Positions 24,577 to 33,131 of a DNA stretch of 64,000 nt are shown piece after piece; the first letter of the stretch is position 1; each line of letters starts with the position of its first letter. The stretch comes from Flavobacterium cupreum. Its GTDB lineage: Bacteria > Bacteroidota > Bacteroidia > Flavobacteriales > Flavobacteriaceae. The translations under genes and the position numbers were made by a program. Location: the NCBI RefSeq assembly GCF_003996965.1, contig NZ_QWDM01000004.1, positions 1 to 64,000 of the forward strand, written 5' to 3'. The notes beneath the pieces are model-generated. The model worked only from the letters and a program-made list of their open reading frames with translations. It ran no database searches and was not told where the DNA came from.

Positions 24577-25902
24577 TTAATAAGTGATGTAATAAATTTT
24601 CAGCTGGATTTTATTGTTCAAATGTTTTTGGTCCCCCAAAACAATTCTGTTTACAGCTTTATTAATTCCGGGCAATGTTAAAATCAAAGAAGATCTTGAA
24701 GCAGATTGTTTTAGAATTTCCTTCTGCAGAAAATTTCCAATGCGAAATGAATAGCCCATATTTTCATTAAACTCGTCACTCTTTTTATTCAATATGCCAT
24801 ATACAGCATAGCCTGCGGGATTTAATAATGTACCGCTGATCCTATTTAGGTTATCAGCTACATTTACCTGTATTGAATCGGCCAGAGGATATTGTTCTGA
24901 AAACGAATTATTGACCGGTTTTAAGACCAATTCGGCGTCTACAATTGCTCCCTTATCTGCAATGTATTTGAGCTGTTTGATGTTGGGAAAATCTATTCTG
25001 CACGCCACTCCGGTTCCTGATTGTACAAATCCCTGCCTGTTGGTTAATGAACTGGAGAGTTTACTGCTTGAAACCGGCAGGTTCTGAAGTATAGTGCCGG
25101 ATTTATCCAGTGCAATGGAATTAAATTGTTTTCCTGTATCGGTAATTACAAAATCTATGTACAACGATTTTTCGTCGGCGCTCTGGTATTTTGAATAATA
25201 CATCCTGACCACGCTCGTACCGGGATTAAAACCAATAATACTCGCAGAATCAGAACCGGAAGGCACAAGAACTAATCCTTTTAAATATTCTGTAAAACTG
25301 GTAAAATCGGTGATTTCCCTCTTTTTTATTCTTTGAAAAATATCTGATCCGAAAACAGGATCCATTTTTATATTAATAGAATCTTTTTCAACAGGTCTGG
25401 GTTTGTACGAAATAGAACCCAGGCTTGCTGCAGCATAACTTAAAGTCGAGTTGTTATAGAAATTATCGTCATCTGTATTGGGCTTTATTTTCTGAAGTAC
25501 CCGATGAATACCAAAGGTCTGCACTTTGGTCGTATCTCCGTAAAAATAATTATTGTACTTTAAGATCATGGAAATTGAATCAAAAACATAATTCACCGCT
25601 TCTGTGTCAGATCCTGCACCTGGCAGTGAATAGGAATCCGATTCTAATTGAAAATAACCATCTGATTTTACTTTTCCGAAAATGGGATCATCATAATTGC
25701 CTACCAGGATCCTGCTTTGCCCTGAAGTAACCAATGAATCAAAATTGATCGTTGACATTTCGACTGTAACCGTATCAATTAAAATGACCTTATTATTTAC
25801 AGCCAGATAATCCGAGCCTACAACGAACTCTCCCGCATCCGTATCTGTTCCGCACGAAAATAAAGTGAAAGCAAAAAACAACATTAATATAAACTTGTGC
25901 AT
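24577..25902 (-). CDS. DUF4270-family lipoprotein
   Basis: I chose ATG 25902 (441 aa; ATG 25908 is equally possible). It gives the signal peptide HKFILMLFFAFTLFSC with the lipobox LFSC. DUF4270 members are exported lipoproteins with beta-rich repeats; here GDPIFGK-type segments (NYDDPIFGKVKSDGYFQLESDS) and Tyr/Ser strands run to the C-terminus KIYYITY. Their function is unknown. It forms a pair with the downstream outer-membrane barrel and is divergent from the Kelch cluster. Confidence 0.85.
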   Translation of the reverse strand: MHKFILMLFFAFTLFSCGTDTDAGEFVVGSDYLAVNNKVILIDTVTVEMSTINFDSLVTSGQSRILVGNYDDPIFGKVKSDGYFQLESDSYSLPGAGSDTEAVNYVFDSISMILKYNNYFYGDTTKVQTFGIHRVLQKIKPNTDDDNFYNNSTLSYAAASLGSISYKPRPVEKDSINIKMDPVFGSDIFQRIKKREITDFTSFTEYLKGLVLVPSGSDSASIIGFNPGTSVVRMYYSKYQSADEKSLYIDFVITDTGKQFNSIALDKSGTILQNLPVSSSKLSSSLTNRQGFVQSGTGVACRIDFPNIKQLKYIADKGAIVDAELVLKPVNNSFSEQYPLADSIQVNVADNLNRISGTLLNPAGYAVYGILNKKSDEFNENMGYSFRIGNFLQKEILKQSASRSSLILTLPGINKAVNRIVLGDQKHLNNKIQLKIYYITY

Positions 25903-25917
25903 AATCATATTTTTGAA

Positions 25918-25925
25918 CAAATATA
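25918..25925 (-). promoter_or_regulatory. Promoter -7 element of the DUF4270 gene
   Basis: On the minus strand TATATTTG lies 9 bp before ATG 25908 and 15 bp before ATG 25902. Confidence 0.5.
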
Positions 25926-26107
25926 AATGCCCCTCTTCTGCATCACACCATAACATATACAGTCCGGCCTTTTTGGACTATAAAAAGCAAAAAAACATCT
26001 ATAACAGGTTTGTACCGGCAAATAGATCATTCAGCCATAAAAAAGCCTGTTTAGTCTATCAAATGGTGCCATACATATATCTTCTTTTTTTTTAAAACAT
26101 TAGGCAC

Positions 26108-26119
26108 CTACTTTTGAGC
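26108..26119 (+). promoter_or_regulatory. Promoter core of the barrel-Kelch-kinase operon
   Basis: CTACTTTTGAGC contains the -7 element TACTTTTG (26109-26116), 17 bp before the start codon. The same 12 bases recur at 29690-29701 before the response regulator. No TTG is visible at the -33 position, which is usual for promoters that need an activator. Confidence 0.5.
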
Positions 26120-26132
26120 CAATAATTAAGTA

Positions 26133-26975
26133 ATGAAAACAAGGCTTTTAATTGGTTCGCTTTTTTTGATTTCATTTTACAATATGAAAGCGCAGCAAAA
26201 TTTTTCTGCAGCAATGAATGTAAAAACAGAACCGACAGCAAAAATTGATTTTAATCAAACGAATGTTGTACTGGCATTCCACAAAGAAATTAGTACAGCC
26301 AATACCATAACAAATACAGTAGCGTACACGAATTTGAAAGTAAATGATGAATCAGGAAGTTTTATGACATTGGAAAGCCCGGATCAATTGAACGGCCTGC
26401 AAAACAAATTTGAAATCACACATAAGTTTTCAAATACAACAAAGTTAAATGTTGCCGTAACCCCTACTCTGAATTTTCAGCAAAATATTGACGCTTCTGA
26501 TTTTTCGATTCTGGGCAGTTTTGAAATCAGGCAGCAACTGAATTCAAAGACAAGCATTAATATCGGAGCTGCCAGAACAACTGCCTTTGGATATCCTAAG
26601 TTCATTCCCACGCTGTCGTTACGTTATAAAGCAAACGATAAAAGTGATTTGCTGATCGGATTTCCGGATTCCGGATTCTATTATTCCAATAATATTCGAA
26701 ATACGTTCAGCCTGACCAATAGCTTTAACGGTAGTTTTTACAATCTGGATCATTCGCCTGCTCTGGCTGAAAATGCTTCCAAAGTTAGTATGTCGCAAAT
26801 TACGTCTGCTTTCGAATATGAAAGAAATGTAGACAAAAACTGGTTTATAAACCTGAAGGCCGGATATGATTTTAATAAAAAATACAATCTTATCGACAAC
26901 GACAATCATAACGTCTATGATTTTAATACCGGTAACGGATACATTTTAGGAATTGGGATCAAATACAAACAATAA
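26133..26975 (+). CDS. Exported beta-barrel protein, possibly DUF6268-like
   Basis: The 280-aa protein has a signal peptide (KTRLLIGSLFLISFYNMKAQ). The mature part has alternating polar/aromatic strands (FKIT..NTTKLNVAVTPTLNF, FIPTLSLRYKANDKSDLLIGFPDSGFYY). The C-terminal strand ends GIGIKYKQ. The pattern resembles DUF6268-type outer-membrane barrels of Bacteroidota, but the match is by eye. It is the first gene of a run with the Kelch lipoprotein (17 bp on), DUF4907, kinase and regulator, so it could be the outer-membrane part of a signalling set. Confidence 0.65.
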   Translation: MKTRLLIGSLFLISFYNMKAQQNFSAAMNVKTEPTAKIDFNQTNVVLAFHKEISTANTITNTVAYTNLKVNDESGSFMTLESPDQLNGLQNKFEITHKFSNTTKLNVAVTPTLNFQQNIDASDFSILGSFEIRQQLNSKTSINIGAARTTAFGYPKFIPTLSLRYKANDKSDLLIGFPDSGFYYSNNIRNTFSLTNSFNGSFYNLDHSPALAENASKVSMSQITSAFEYERNVDKNWFINLKAGYDFNKKYNLIDNDNHNVYDFNTGNGYILGIGIKYKQ

Positions 26976-26991
26976 ATAAATTTAATACACT

Positions 26992-27999
26992 ATGAATACT
27001 CTGAAAAAAGGAATATTATTCGCGGCACTGCTTTCCAGCCTGTTTTTTATAAGCTGTAGTAACGACGATGACGATGATGATTTAATTGGAAACTGGATCA
27101 AAAAATCATCCTTTGATGGTCCTGCAAGATCCAGTGCTGCCAGTTTTGTTATTGGAGACTATGCTTATGTAGCTACCGGCTATACAGGAGATGAATATTT
27201 AAAAGATTTATGGGCTTATAATTCAGCAGGGGATTACTGGGAACAAAAAGCAAATTTCACAGGTATTGGAAGAAGTTCTGCTTCAAGTTTTACACTAAAC
27301 GGCAAAGGATATGTTGGTCTTGGCTATGACGGAACTAACAAACTAAAAGATTTTTATCAATATGATCCTTCGAGCAACAGCTGGACCCAGAAAACGGATT
27401 TTGCAGGTACGGCAAGATATGCTGCTGTAGGTTTTCAGGCAGGCGGGAAAGCGTATTTTGGAACAGGTTACGACGGGAATTATCTAAAAGATTTCTACAG
27501 ATATGACGATCAGACCAATACCTGGACGCTTATGAACGGATTTAGCGGTAACAAAAGACGTAACGCTGCTGTGTTTGTAATTGATGATAAAGCGTATTTA
27601 GCAACGGGAATCAACAACGGCGTATATCAGGAAGACTTTTGGGAATTTAATCCTGCTACGGATGTATGGACCCGAAAAAGAGACATCGACAAAGACACTG
27701 ATGATGATGACTCCTACAATGATGAATATTCTATTGTTCGCTCTAATGCATCCGGTTTTGCATTAAACGGATTGGGATATATTGTTGGCGGAGAAGGCTT
27801 AAGTACCATTTGGGAATACAATCCGTCAACTGATCTTTGGACTGAAAGAACGGCTATGGAAGGTGCCTCACGGACAGATGCGGTTGGTTTTACCATCAAC
27901 AACCGAAGTTTCTATATGTTAGGAAGAATAGGATCCACTTATTATGATGATGCCTGGGAATTTAAACCTTTAGAGGAACAAAATGATGACGATAACTAA
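26992..27999 (+). CDS. Six-repeat Kelch lipoprotein with surface-export signal
   Basis: The signal peptide ends in the lipobox LFFISC with Cys at residue 22, followed by SNDDDDDDL. An acidic run right after the lipid-bearing Cys is the export signal that carries lipoproteins to the cell surface in Bacteroidota. Residues about 40-330 form six Kelch repeats of roughly 48 residues (for example RSSAASFVIGDYAYVATGY, then DLWAYN), consistent with a six-bladed propeller. The catalytic residues of galactose oxidase are not obvious, so this is probably a binding protein. Upstream of DUF4907, overlapping it by 17 bp. Confidence 0.85.
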   Translation: MNTLKKGILFAALLSSLFFISCSNDDDDDDLIGNWIKKSSFDGPARSSAASFVIGDYAYVATGYTGDEYLKDLWAYNSAGDYWEQKANFTGIGRSSASSFTLNGKGYVGLGYDGTNKLKDFYQYDPSSNSWTQKTDFAGTARYAAVGFQAGGKAYFGTGYDGNYLKDFYRYDDQTNTWTLMNGFSGNKRRNAAVFVIDDKAYLATGINNGVYQEDFWEFNPATDVWTRKRDIDKDTDDDDSYNDEYSIVRSNASGFALNGLGYIVGGEGLSTIWEYNPSTDLWTERTAMEGASRTDAVGFTINNRSFYMLGRIGSTYYDDAWEFKPLEEQNDDDN

Positions 28000-28315
28000 T
28001 ACCAAAATATTCTTCCGGTACCTCCGGAAGAATATTTTATTTATTTTTCTTGTTTTACAGCTGACAGCCTGTACCAAAAGCAATAAATTAAAAACGGAAG
28101 CCTTCAAAACAACTTCGGGATGGGGATATACTATTGCGTATAAAAATAAAATTATCATCAGACAATCTGTTATTCCGGTAATCAACGACTCGAAAAGCTT
28201 TTCTACAGAAGAAGATGCACTTAAAGTGGGAAACCTGGTCGAAAACAAACTCAGCCACAACAGATCGCCCACGGTAACCAAAAATGATTTAATTTTATTA
28301 AAAATAAAATTCTAA
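27983..28315 (+). CDS. DUF4907-family lipoprotein-like protein
   Basis: The 110-aa protein has an N-terminal hydrophobic helix ending LQLTAC (lipobox-like), then the DUF4907 pattern SGWGYTIAYKNKIIIRQSVIPVINDSKSFSTEEDALKVGNLVENKL. The family is small, exported and of unknown function. It is found in Bacteroidota next to Kelch proteins. The gene overlaps the Kelch gene by 17 bp and ends at the base before the kinase start codon, so all three are translated from one message. Confidence 0.85.
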   Translation: MMTITNTKIFFRYLRKNILFIFLVLQLTACTKSNKLKTEAFKTTSGWGYTIAYKNKIIIRQSVIPVINDSKSFSTEEDALKVGNLVENKLSHNRSPTVTKNDLILLKIKF

Positions 28316-29419
28316 ATGAACATAGGTGCCATAAAAAATACCAGCTCAAACAAAATCCTGTTCCATGTTATCATATGGGTTTTCTTCATATTGACTTCAC
28401 TGATTCAGTTTTACGAGAGTCCGTTTACCATCAACAATGACTTTTATGTACAATGGCTTACAGGTATTATTTTGTTTTACTTGAATTATTTTTATTTGGT
28501 ACCGGTGTTGCTTTTAGAAAAAAAATACTGGCTCTATTTTGTTTTTGTTCTGGCATTAATCACCCTTTTTATGATTATAAGGATCAATTATTTTATGCCT
28601 GAGTTCAGACACACCAGGCCTCTCAGAATGATGCCTCCGCCCGACAGCATAAATTTATACCTGAAAGGCCACCGGGTTAGATCAGTCATGGCAAAACAGC
28701 CTTTGTTTTTTAAGATTGGCCCTTCTCTTTTTTATATTTTGATTATCACGATTAGTGCTATTATCAGAACACTAACTGAATTTTATAACAACCAGCAAAA
28801 CAAATTAATTGCCGAAACGCACAGGACGAATACTGAATTGATTTATTTGCGAAAACAAACCAATCCGCATTTTTTATTCAATTCATTAAATAGTATTTAT
28901 TCACTGGCACATAAGAAATCTGATTTGGTCCCTGATGCCATCGTGACATTGTCTGAATTAATGCGCTATATGCTGTATGAAACAGACAATCAAACGGTGG
29001 CTTTAGAAAAAGAAATAAACTACATTCAGAATTACATCGAATTGCAAAAACTCAGGCTTAACAACATCGAAGACATTGTGATAAATGTTCATGGCGATAC
29101 CCGGCATCAGTTCATTGAACCTTTACTATTGATTTCTTTTGTAGAAAATGCGTTTAAATACGGTACCGATTACAAAGGTGCCGCCCATGTAAAAATCAAA
29201 ATTTTCATATTAGACAACAACCTTGATTTCTGGATCGAAAACACAATTGAAAATTATGTGAAAGACCCTGAAAATTCAGGAATCGGATTGGTGAATATTC
29301 AAAACCGCCTGGACTTACTTTATCCGAATGCACACGAACTGAACATAAGCCAGGACAATAAATTCTATCGTGTACATTTAAATTTAAAATTAGACAGTAT
29401 TCAGACCACAATAAACTAA
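28316..29419 (+). CDS. LytS/YehU-type sensor histidine kinase
   Basis: The 367 residues start with four predicted membrane helices (about 14-32, 42-66, 71-90 and 132-152). A His_kinase domain follows, with the phospho-accepting His185 in KQTNPHFLFNSLNSI, and the ATP-binding fold ends with VENAFKYGTD and GIGLVNIQNRLDLLYP. Such kinases phosphorylate LytTR-type response regulators; one is encoded 316 bp downstream. The kinase senses signals through membrane helices rather than a large periplasmic domain. Start codon directly abuts DUF4907. Confidence 0.95.
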   Translation: MNIGAIKNTSSNKILFHVIIWVFFILTSLIQFYESPFTINNDFYVQWLTGIILFYLNYFYLVPVLLLEKKYWLYFVFVLALITLFMIIRINYFMPEFRHTRPLRMMPPPDSINLYLKGHRVRSVMAKQPLFFKIGPSLFYILIITISAIIRTLTEFYNNQQNKLIAETHRTNTELIYLRKQTNPHFLFNSLNSIYSLAHKKSDLVPDAIVTLSELMRYMLYETDNQTVALEKEINYIQNYIELQKLRLNNIEDIVINVHGDTRHQFIEPLLLISFVENAFKYGTDYKGAAHVKIKIFILDNNLDFWIENTIENYVKDPENSGIGLVNIQNRLDLLYPNAHELNISQDNKFYRVHLNLKLDSIQTTIN

Positions 29420-29426
29420 GAACGTT

Positions 29427-29633
29427 ATGGACAGAAAAAAGTTTATCCGAAATGGTATTTTAGGAATTGCTTCATTAGCAACCGCTGCCAAATTATTAGA
29501 ATCCTGTTCTAAAGATGACAGCAACACCAGAGACAATGTCTTTTCTGACAGCTTAGCAAATGAAACAGCAACTCTAACTTGCAATTTAACAGACGGTTAT
29601 ACACTGAGCAAAACAATTACCGTAAACGGCTAA
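29427..29633 (+). CDS. 68-aa exported peptide of unknown function
   Basis: The N-terminus (DRKKFIRNGILGIASLATAAKLLESC) is a signal-like segment with a Cys at residue 27. It resembles the leaders of intradiol dioxygenase lipoproteins of Flavobacteriia. Only about 40 residues follow, rich in Thr/Asn/Ser, and they end at a normal stop codon. It could be a genuine small surface lipopeptide or the trimmed remnant of such a dioxygenase. It lies 7 bp after the kinase and 102 bp before the response-regulator gene, so it belongs to the same transcript. Confidence 0.5.
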   Translation: MDRKKFIRNGILGIASLATAAKLLESCSKDDSNTRDNVFSDSLANETATLTCNLTDGYTLSKTITVNG

Positions 29634-29689
29634 TTTAGGCGTAAAGTGCATTTTATGAAAACTTTAAAACTTATTTTAGGGGTTTCAAA

Positions 29690-29701
29690 CTACTTTTGAG
29701 C
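29690..29701 (+). promoter_or_regulatory. Promoter core of the LytTR response regulator
   Basis: CTACTTTTGAGC is identical to the 12-mer before the barrel gene at 26108-26119. The -7 box TACTTTTG (29691-29698) ends 37 bp before the start codon. Confidence 0.5.
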
Positions 29702-29735
29702 ACCAAAACAAATTTAAGAATCTAATTTCAGGCAA

Positions 29736-30452
29736 ATGAAATGTGTAATTATAGACGATGAACCGCTAGCGGTCGAATTATTAGAAGATTTTGTGAGAAA
29801 AATAGATTCGCTTGAATTGGTTAATACATTCAACAATGCGATCGATGCTGTTTCTTTTATCAATCAGAACAATGTCGATCTGATTTTTCTGGACATACAG
29901 ATGCCGCATTTCTCCGGAATTGAATTTCTGAATACCATAGAAAAAAAACCTCTGATTATTTTTACAACTGCCTACTCCGATTATGCTGTTGAAGGCTTCA
30001 ATCTTGGCGCGGTGGATTATTTGGTAAAGCCAATTCCTTTTCACCGCTTTTTAAAAGCCGTCGTGAGGGCACAACAGATTTTAAATCCGGCTGCGCCAAT
30101 TCAAACTATTGCGGAAACCACTTCAGCTCCGGAATCAGAACAGGATTTTATGTTTGTAAGAGCTGAATATGAAAATGTAAAAATGAATTTTTCAGATATC
30201 TTATTTATCGAAGGCCTCAAAGATTACGTAAAAATCTATACCACAGATAACAAATTTACACTGACCTTAATCAGCTTAATAAAATTGGAAAATTTACTTT
30301 CCAACAAAGGGTTTTCGAGAATTCACCGCTCGTATATCATCAATATAAAACATGTAAAATCAATACAAAAGAATAAAGTTTTGATTAGTGATAAACGAAT
30401 TCCGATTAGTGAAAGCTACAAAAATGCCTTTTTTGAGAAAATCAATTTATAG
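29736..30452 (+). CDS. LytTR-family response regulator
   Basis: The 238-aa protein has a receiver domain (residues 1-115) with acidic pocket IDDEP at 6-10, phospho-acceptor D53 in DLIFLDIQMPHFSG, conserved Thr in IIFTTAYSDY and Lys in DYLVKP. A LytTR DNA-binding domain follows at about 140-238 (FIEGLKDYVKIY, GFSRIHRSYIINIKHVKSI). LytTR proteins bind paired direct repeats upstream of target promoters. The partner kinase is at 28316. A shared 12-bp promoter core with the barrel gene suggests feedback onto its own operon. Confidence 0.95.
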   Translation: MKCVIIDDEPLAVELLEDFVRKIDSLELVNTFNNAIDAVSFINQNNVDLIFLDIQMPHFSGIEFLNTIEKKPLIIFTTAYSDYAVEGFNLGAVDYLVKPIPFHRFLKAVVRAQQILNPAAPIQTIAETTSAPESEQDFMFVRAEYENVKMNFSDILFIEGLKDYVKIYTTDNKFTLTLISLIKLENLLSNKGFSRIHRSYIINIKHVKSIQKNKVLISDKRIPISESYKNAFFEKINL

Positions 30453-30461
30453 TTTAAAAAT

Positions 30462-30534
30462 AAATTCCAATTTTCAAATTCCAAATCCCAATAAACGTAA
30501 AGCCTTGGAATTTGGAATTTGAAAATTGGAATTT
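30462..30534. terminator. Long inverted repeat between convergent genes
   Basis: Perfect 25-bp arms (30462-30486 and 30510-30534) with a 23-nt loop lie 10 bp after the LytTR stop codon and 16 bp beyond the stop of the opposing carbonic-anhydrase gene. Each arm is itself made of AATTC/TTTGGAATT-like repeats. The structure probably terminates both transcripts. Confidence 0.6.
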
Positions 30535-30549
30535 GAAATTTAATACTTA

Positions 30550-31065
30550 TTATTCGTCTTTAAACCAGCCCGAATACATCACATAATTATTAGAAATACG
30601 TTCGATTTCTCCTGCGAAGTCAGACTGATCAATTTCTTTTACTTTTTTTGCGGGTACACCTGCATAAATGCTTCCTGAAGTGACCACTGTATTTTGTGTT
30701 AAAACCGCTCCGGCTGCAATAATAGAATTGCTTTCTACTACACAATTATCCATCACGATAGCTCCCATTCCGATTAAAACATTATCGTGAATCGTACAGC
30801 CGTGAACAATAGCATTATGGCCTATTGAAACATTATTCCCTATGATGGTAGGATGTTTTTGATAGGTACAATGAATAATGGCACCATCCTGTATATTTAC
30901 TTTATTTCCGATTTTAATAAAATGTACATCACCACGGATTACAGCATTAAACCAAACACTGCAGGAATCGCCAAAAGTAACGTCGCCGACAATAGTTGCG
31001 TTTTCGGCCACATAGCAATCCTCAGGAATTGCCGGTGATTTTCCGTTTACAGATTTAATTAACAT
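30550..31065 (-). CDS. Gamma-carbonic anhydrase-family protein
   Basis: The 171-aa protein is a left-handed beta-helix of hexapeptide repeats, from NATIVGDVTFGDSCSVWFNAVIRGDVHFIKIGNKVNIQDGAIIHCTYQKHPTIIGNNVSIGHNAIVHGC onwards in pieces (I cite the Cam-like core around residues 20-90). The His residues that would bind zinc (HCTYQKH, GHNAIVHGC) are present. Many bacterial family members have weak or no carbonic anhydrase activity. No operon partner is evident; it precedes the PorP/SprF gene by 12 bp on the same strand. Confidence 0.88.
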   Translation of the reverse strand: MLIKSVNGKSPAIPEDCYVAENATIVGDVTFGDSCSVWFNAVIRGDVHFIKIGNKVNIQDGAIIHCTYQKHPTIIGNNVSIGHNAIVHGCTIHDNVLIGMGAIVMDNCVVESNSIIAAGAVLTQNTVVTSGSIYAGVPAKKVKEIDQSDFAGEIERISNNYVMYSGWFKDE

Positions 31066-31077
31066 AACAAAAGATTT

Positions 31078-32067
31078 TTAATTAATAGCCGGACAATTAC
31101 AGTCGTAACGCTCTTTTTTACAAAACAAGTTGACACCTAAAGTAATCTGATGATAACCGCCGGTATCAAATTTCACATCTCCCGTAACCTGGGAATAGGT
31201 GTAAGCAAACATGAAGTTTTTATAATTTACACCTATAATTGGTGTAATATATTGTAATTTTTGAGAAGCAACCCCATTTCCGGCACTATATTGTGCGCCA
31301 TCAAAGCTTCGTCTGTAGGATAATGCAGCCCATAAACTTCCAAAATCCATGTTTTTATAGGCTTTTAAATTTACATCTATCGATTTTTGCTTGGTCTCAT
31401 CAAATAATTGAAATAAAACCGATGGCTCCCAGGTGATGCTTTCACTTTTTCCAAAGACATATCCGGCACTCAACAGATACTTTCTCAGATTATTGCTTTC
31501 ATATTCTGTATACAATTCCCTTCTGGTTTCTATAACGCCCTGAACAGTGGCATGAGCATAAAAATTCAAATAATTATAGGAAGCTCCAAAATCGACATTG
31601 AAATAAGAATCTTTCTGAATCGATCCGAAAACAAGAGGATCAAAAGTTGCTCCGAATTGCGTTTCGTCCAACTGACTTTGAATTACCCCGCCGCTGATAC
31701 CAAAAGAAAGCTGATTCAAATCGACTTCATCTCTCGAAAACATAATGTGGTGCGCGTAAGTAAGCTTTAGTCCTTTTTGGGAGTGGTATCCATTTTTGTC
31801 ATTAAAGACAATGATTCCGGCTCCTGAGCGCTCTCCTATCCTTCCATTAAAGCTTAAAGTCTGAAGAGAGGGCGCATCTTCCTGGCCAAACCATTGTTTC
31901 CTGGCTGTCAATCGTATTTTCGCACAATTGGCAGCTCCTGCCATTGAAGGGTGGATTAGATAATAATTATCGGATAAATAGTCTGAATAAACTGGAATGC
32001 CTTCTTGTGAATAAGAGTATAAAGAGGTAACCAAAAAAATAAATAAAACCTTGATTCTAAATTCCAT
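31078..32067 (-). CDS. PorP/SprF-family type IX secretion membrane protein
   Basis: The 329-aa protein has a signal peptide (KVLFIFLVTSLYSYSQ) and the PorP/SprF core beginning YSDYLSDNYYLIHPSMAGAANC and LSFNGRIGERSGAGI. The mature part is an outer-membrane barrel. In Flavobacterium, each such protein usually sits beside a large type-B CTD adhesin that it helps to export to the surface. Here no such adhesin is next to it; the upstream neighbour is the carbonic anhydrase-like gene 12 bp further on. The gene may serve an adhesin encoded elsewhere. Confidence 0.88.
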   Translation of the reverse strand: MEFRIKVLFIFLVTSLYSYSQEGIPVYSDYLSDNYYLIHPSMAGAANCAKIRLTARKQWFGQEDAPSLQTLSFNGRIGERSGAGIIVFNDKNGYHSQKGLKLTYAHHIMFSRDEVDLNQLSFGISGGVIQSQLDETQFGATFDPLVFGSIQKDSYFNVDFGASYNYLNFYAHATVQGVIETRRELYTEYESNNLRKYLLSAGYVFGKSESITWEPSVLFQLFDETKQKSIDVNLKAYKNMDFGSLWAALSYRRSFDGAQYSAGNGVASQKLQYITPIIGVNYKNFMFAYTYSQVTGDVKFDTGGYHQITLGVNLFCKKERYDCNCPAIN

Positions 32068-32186
32068 AAAGGCAATTTTGTTTAAATATATTTTTGACTC
32101 TTCTATTTTAATACGATTAATTGCAAAAGAGTCTTAATTATTTTATTAAAAAACCAAATATAGGTATTAGTAGAAAATAACTTTAC

Positions 32187-32194
32187 TAAATTTG
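32187..32194 (+). promoter_or_regulatory. Promoter -7 element of the NifU-family gene
   Basis: TAAATTTG matches TAnnTTTG and lies 16 bp before the start codon. Confidence 0.5.
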
Positions 32195-32210
32195 CCAAAA
32201 AATACAACTC

Positions 32211-33110
32211 ATGACAAAAATCACTATAAAAGAAACTCAAAATCCAACGATCTTAAAGTTTGAATTTGAAGATTTCATTACTCAGAATCAAAATTTTGAA
32301 TTTAAAAATATCGATGAGGCAAGTGCTTCCCCACTGGCACAGCAGCTATTCTATCTTCCGTTTGTAAAAACAGTGTACATCTCGGGTAATTTTATTGCTA
32401 TTGAACGATACAGTATTGTAGAATGGGATGACGTAAAAGATGCGGTTGCCGAGCAAATTGCGTCATTTGTTGACAAAGGTGGTGTGATTATAAAAATCGA
32501 CGAAAACGCTGCTAAAAAACAGCCGATTACGGTTTATGGCGAATCAACTCCGAATCCTTCGGCGTTAAAATTTGTCGTAAGCAGGATGCTGACCAGAAAC
32601 GCTGTAGAATACAAAAACATCGATCAGACGGCTTCTTCTCCACTGGCAAAGGAATTGTTTAAATTCCCATATGTGAAAGAGGTTTTTATTGATGAAAATT
32701 ATATTTCAGTAACAAAATATGATATCAACGACTGGCAGGAAATCACACTTGAAGTCAGAACTTTTATCAAACAGTTTATCGAAAACGGCGGAACCGTTTT
32801 AGACGAAACGTTAATCGAAGTTGCCACTAAAAACGACATCACCAAAGATGAAGCTTTTGACAAGTTAGACGTGACTTCCCAGCAAATTATCAATATCCTG
32901 GAAGAATATGTAAAACCTGCAGTAGCAGCTGACGGAGGAAATATTGCTTTTGATTCCTATAACGAAAATGACAAGACCGTAAAAGTAATTTTACAGGGTG
33001 CCTGCAGTGGCTGCCCTTCTTCTACTTTTACACTTAAAAGCGGTATCGAAAATATGCTGAAAAGCATGCTGAACGATGAAGCCATTAAGGTAGAAGCGAT
33101 AAATGCATAA
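32211..33110 (+). CDS. Nfu-type iron-sulfur protein with doubled N-terminal domain
   Basis: The 299-aa protein carries Fe-S clusters to target proteins. Its C-terminal domain (about 210-299) has the cluster site GACSGCPSSTFTLKSGIENML, with the CxxC pair. The N-terminal part is two tandem copies of the Nfu N-terminal domain (about 1-100 and 102-195); compare NPTILKFEFEDFITQNQNFEFKNIDEASASPLAQQLF with NPSALKFVVSRMLTRNAVEYKNIDQTASSPLAKELF in pieces. Most homologues have only one copy. The duplication is characteristic of some Bacteroidota. It has its own promoter. Confidence 0.92.
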   Translation: MTKITIKETQNPTILKFEFEDFITQNQNFEFKNIDEASASPLAQQLFYLPFVKTVYISGNFIAIERYSIVEWDDVKDAVAEQIASFVDKGGVIIKIDENAAKKQPITVYGESTPNPSALKFVVSRMLTRNAVEYKNIDQTASSPLAKELFKFPYVKEVFIDENYISVTKYDINDWQEITLEVRTFIKQFIENGGTVLDETLIEVATKNDITKDEAFDKLDVTSQQIINILEEYVKPAVAADGGNIAFDSYNENDKTVKVILQGACSGCPSSTFTLKSGIENMLKSMLNDEAIKVEAINA

Positions 33111-33131
33111 AAAAAGCAGTATATAAAACAG

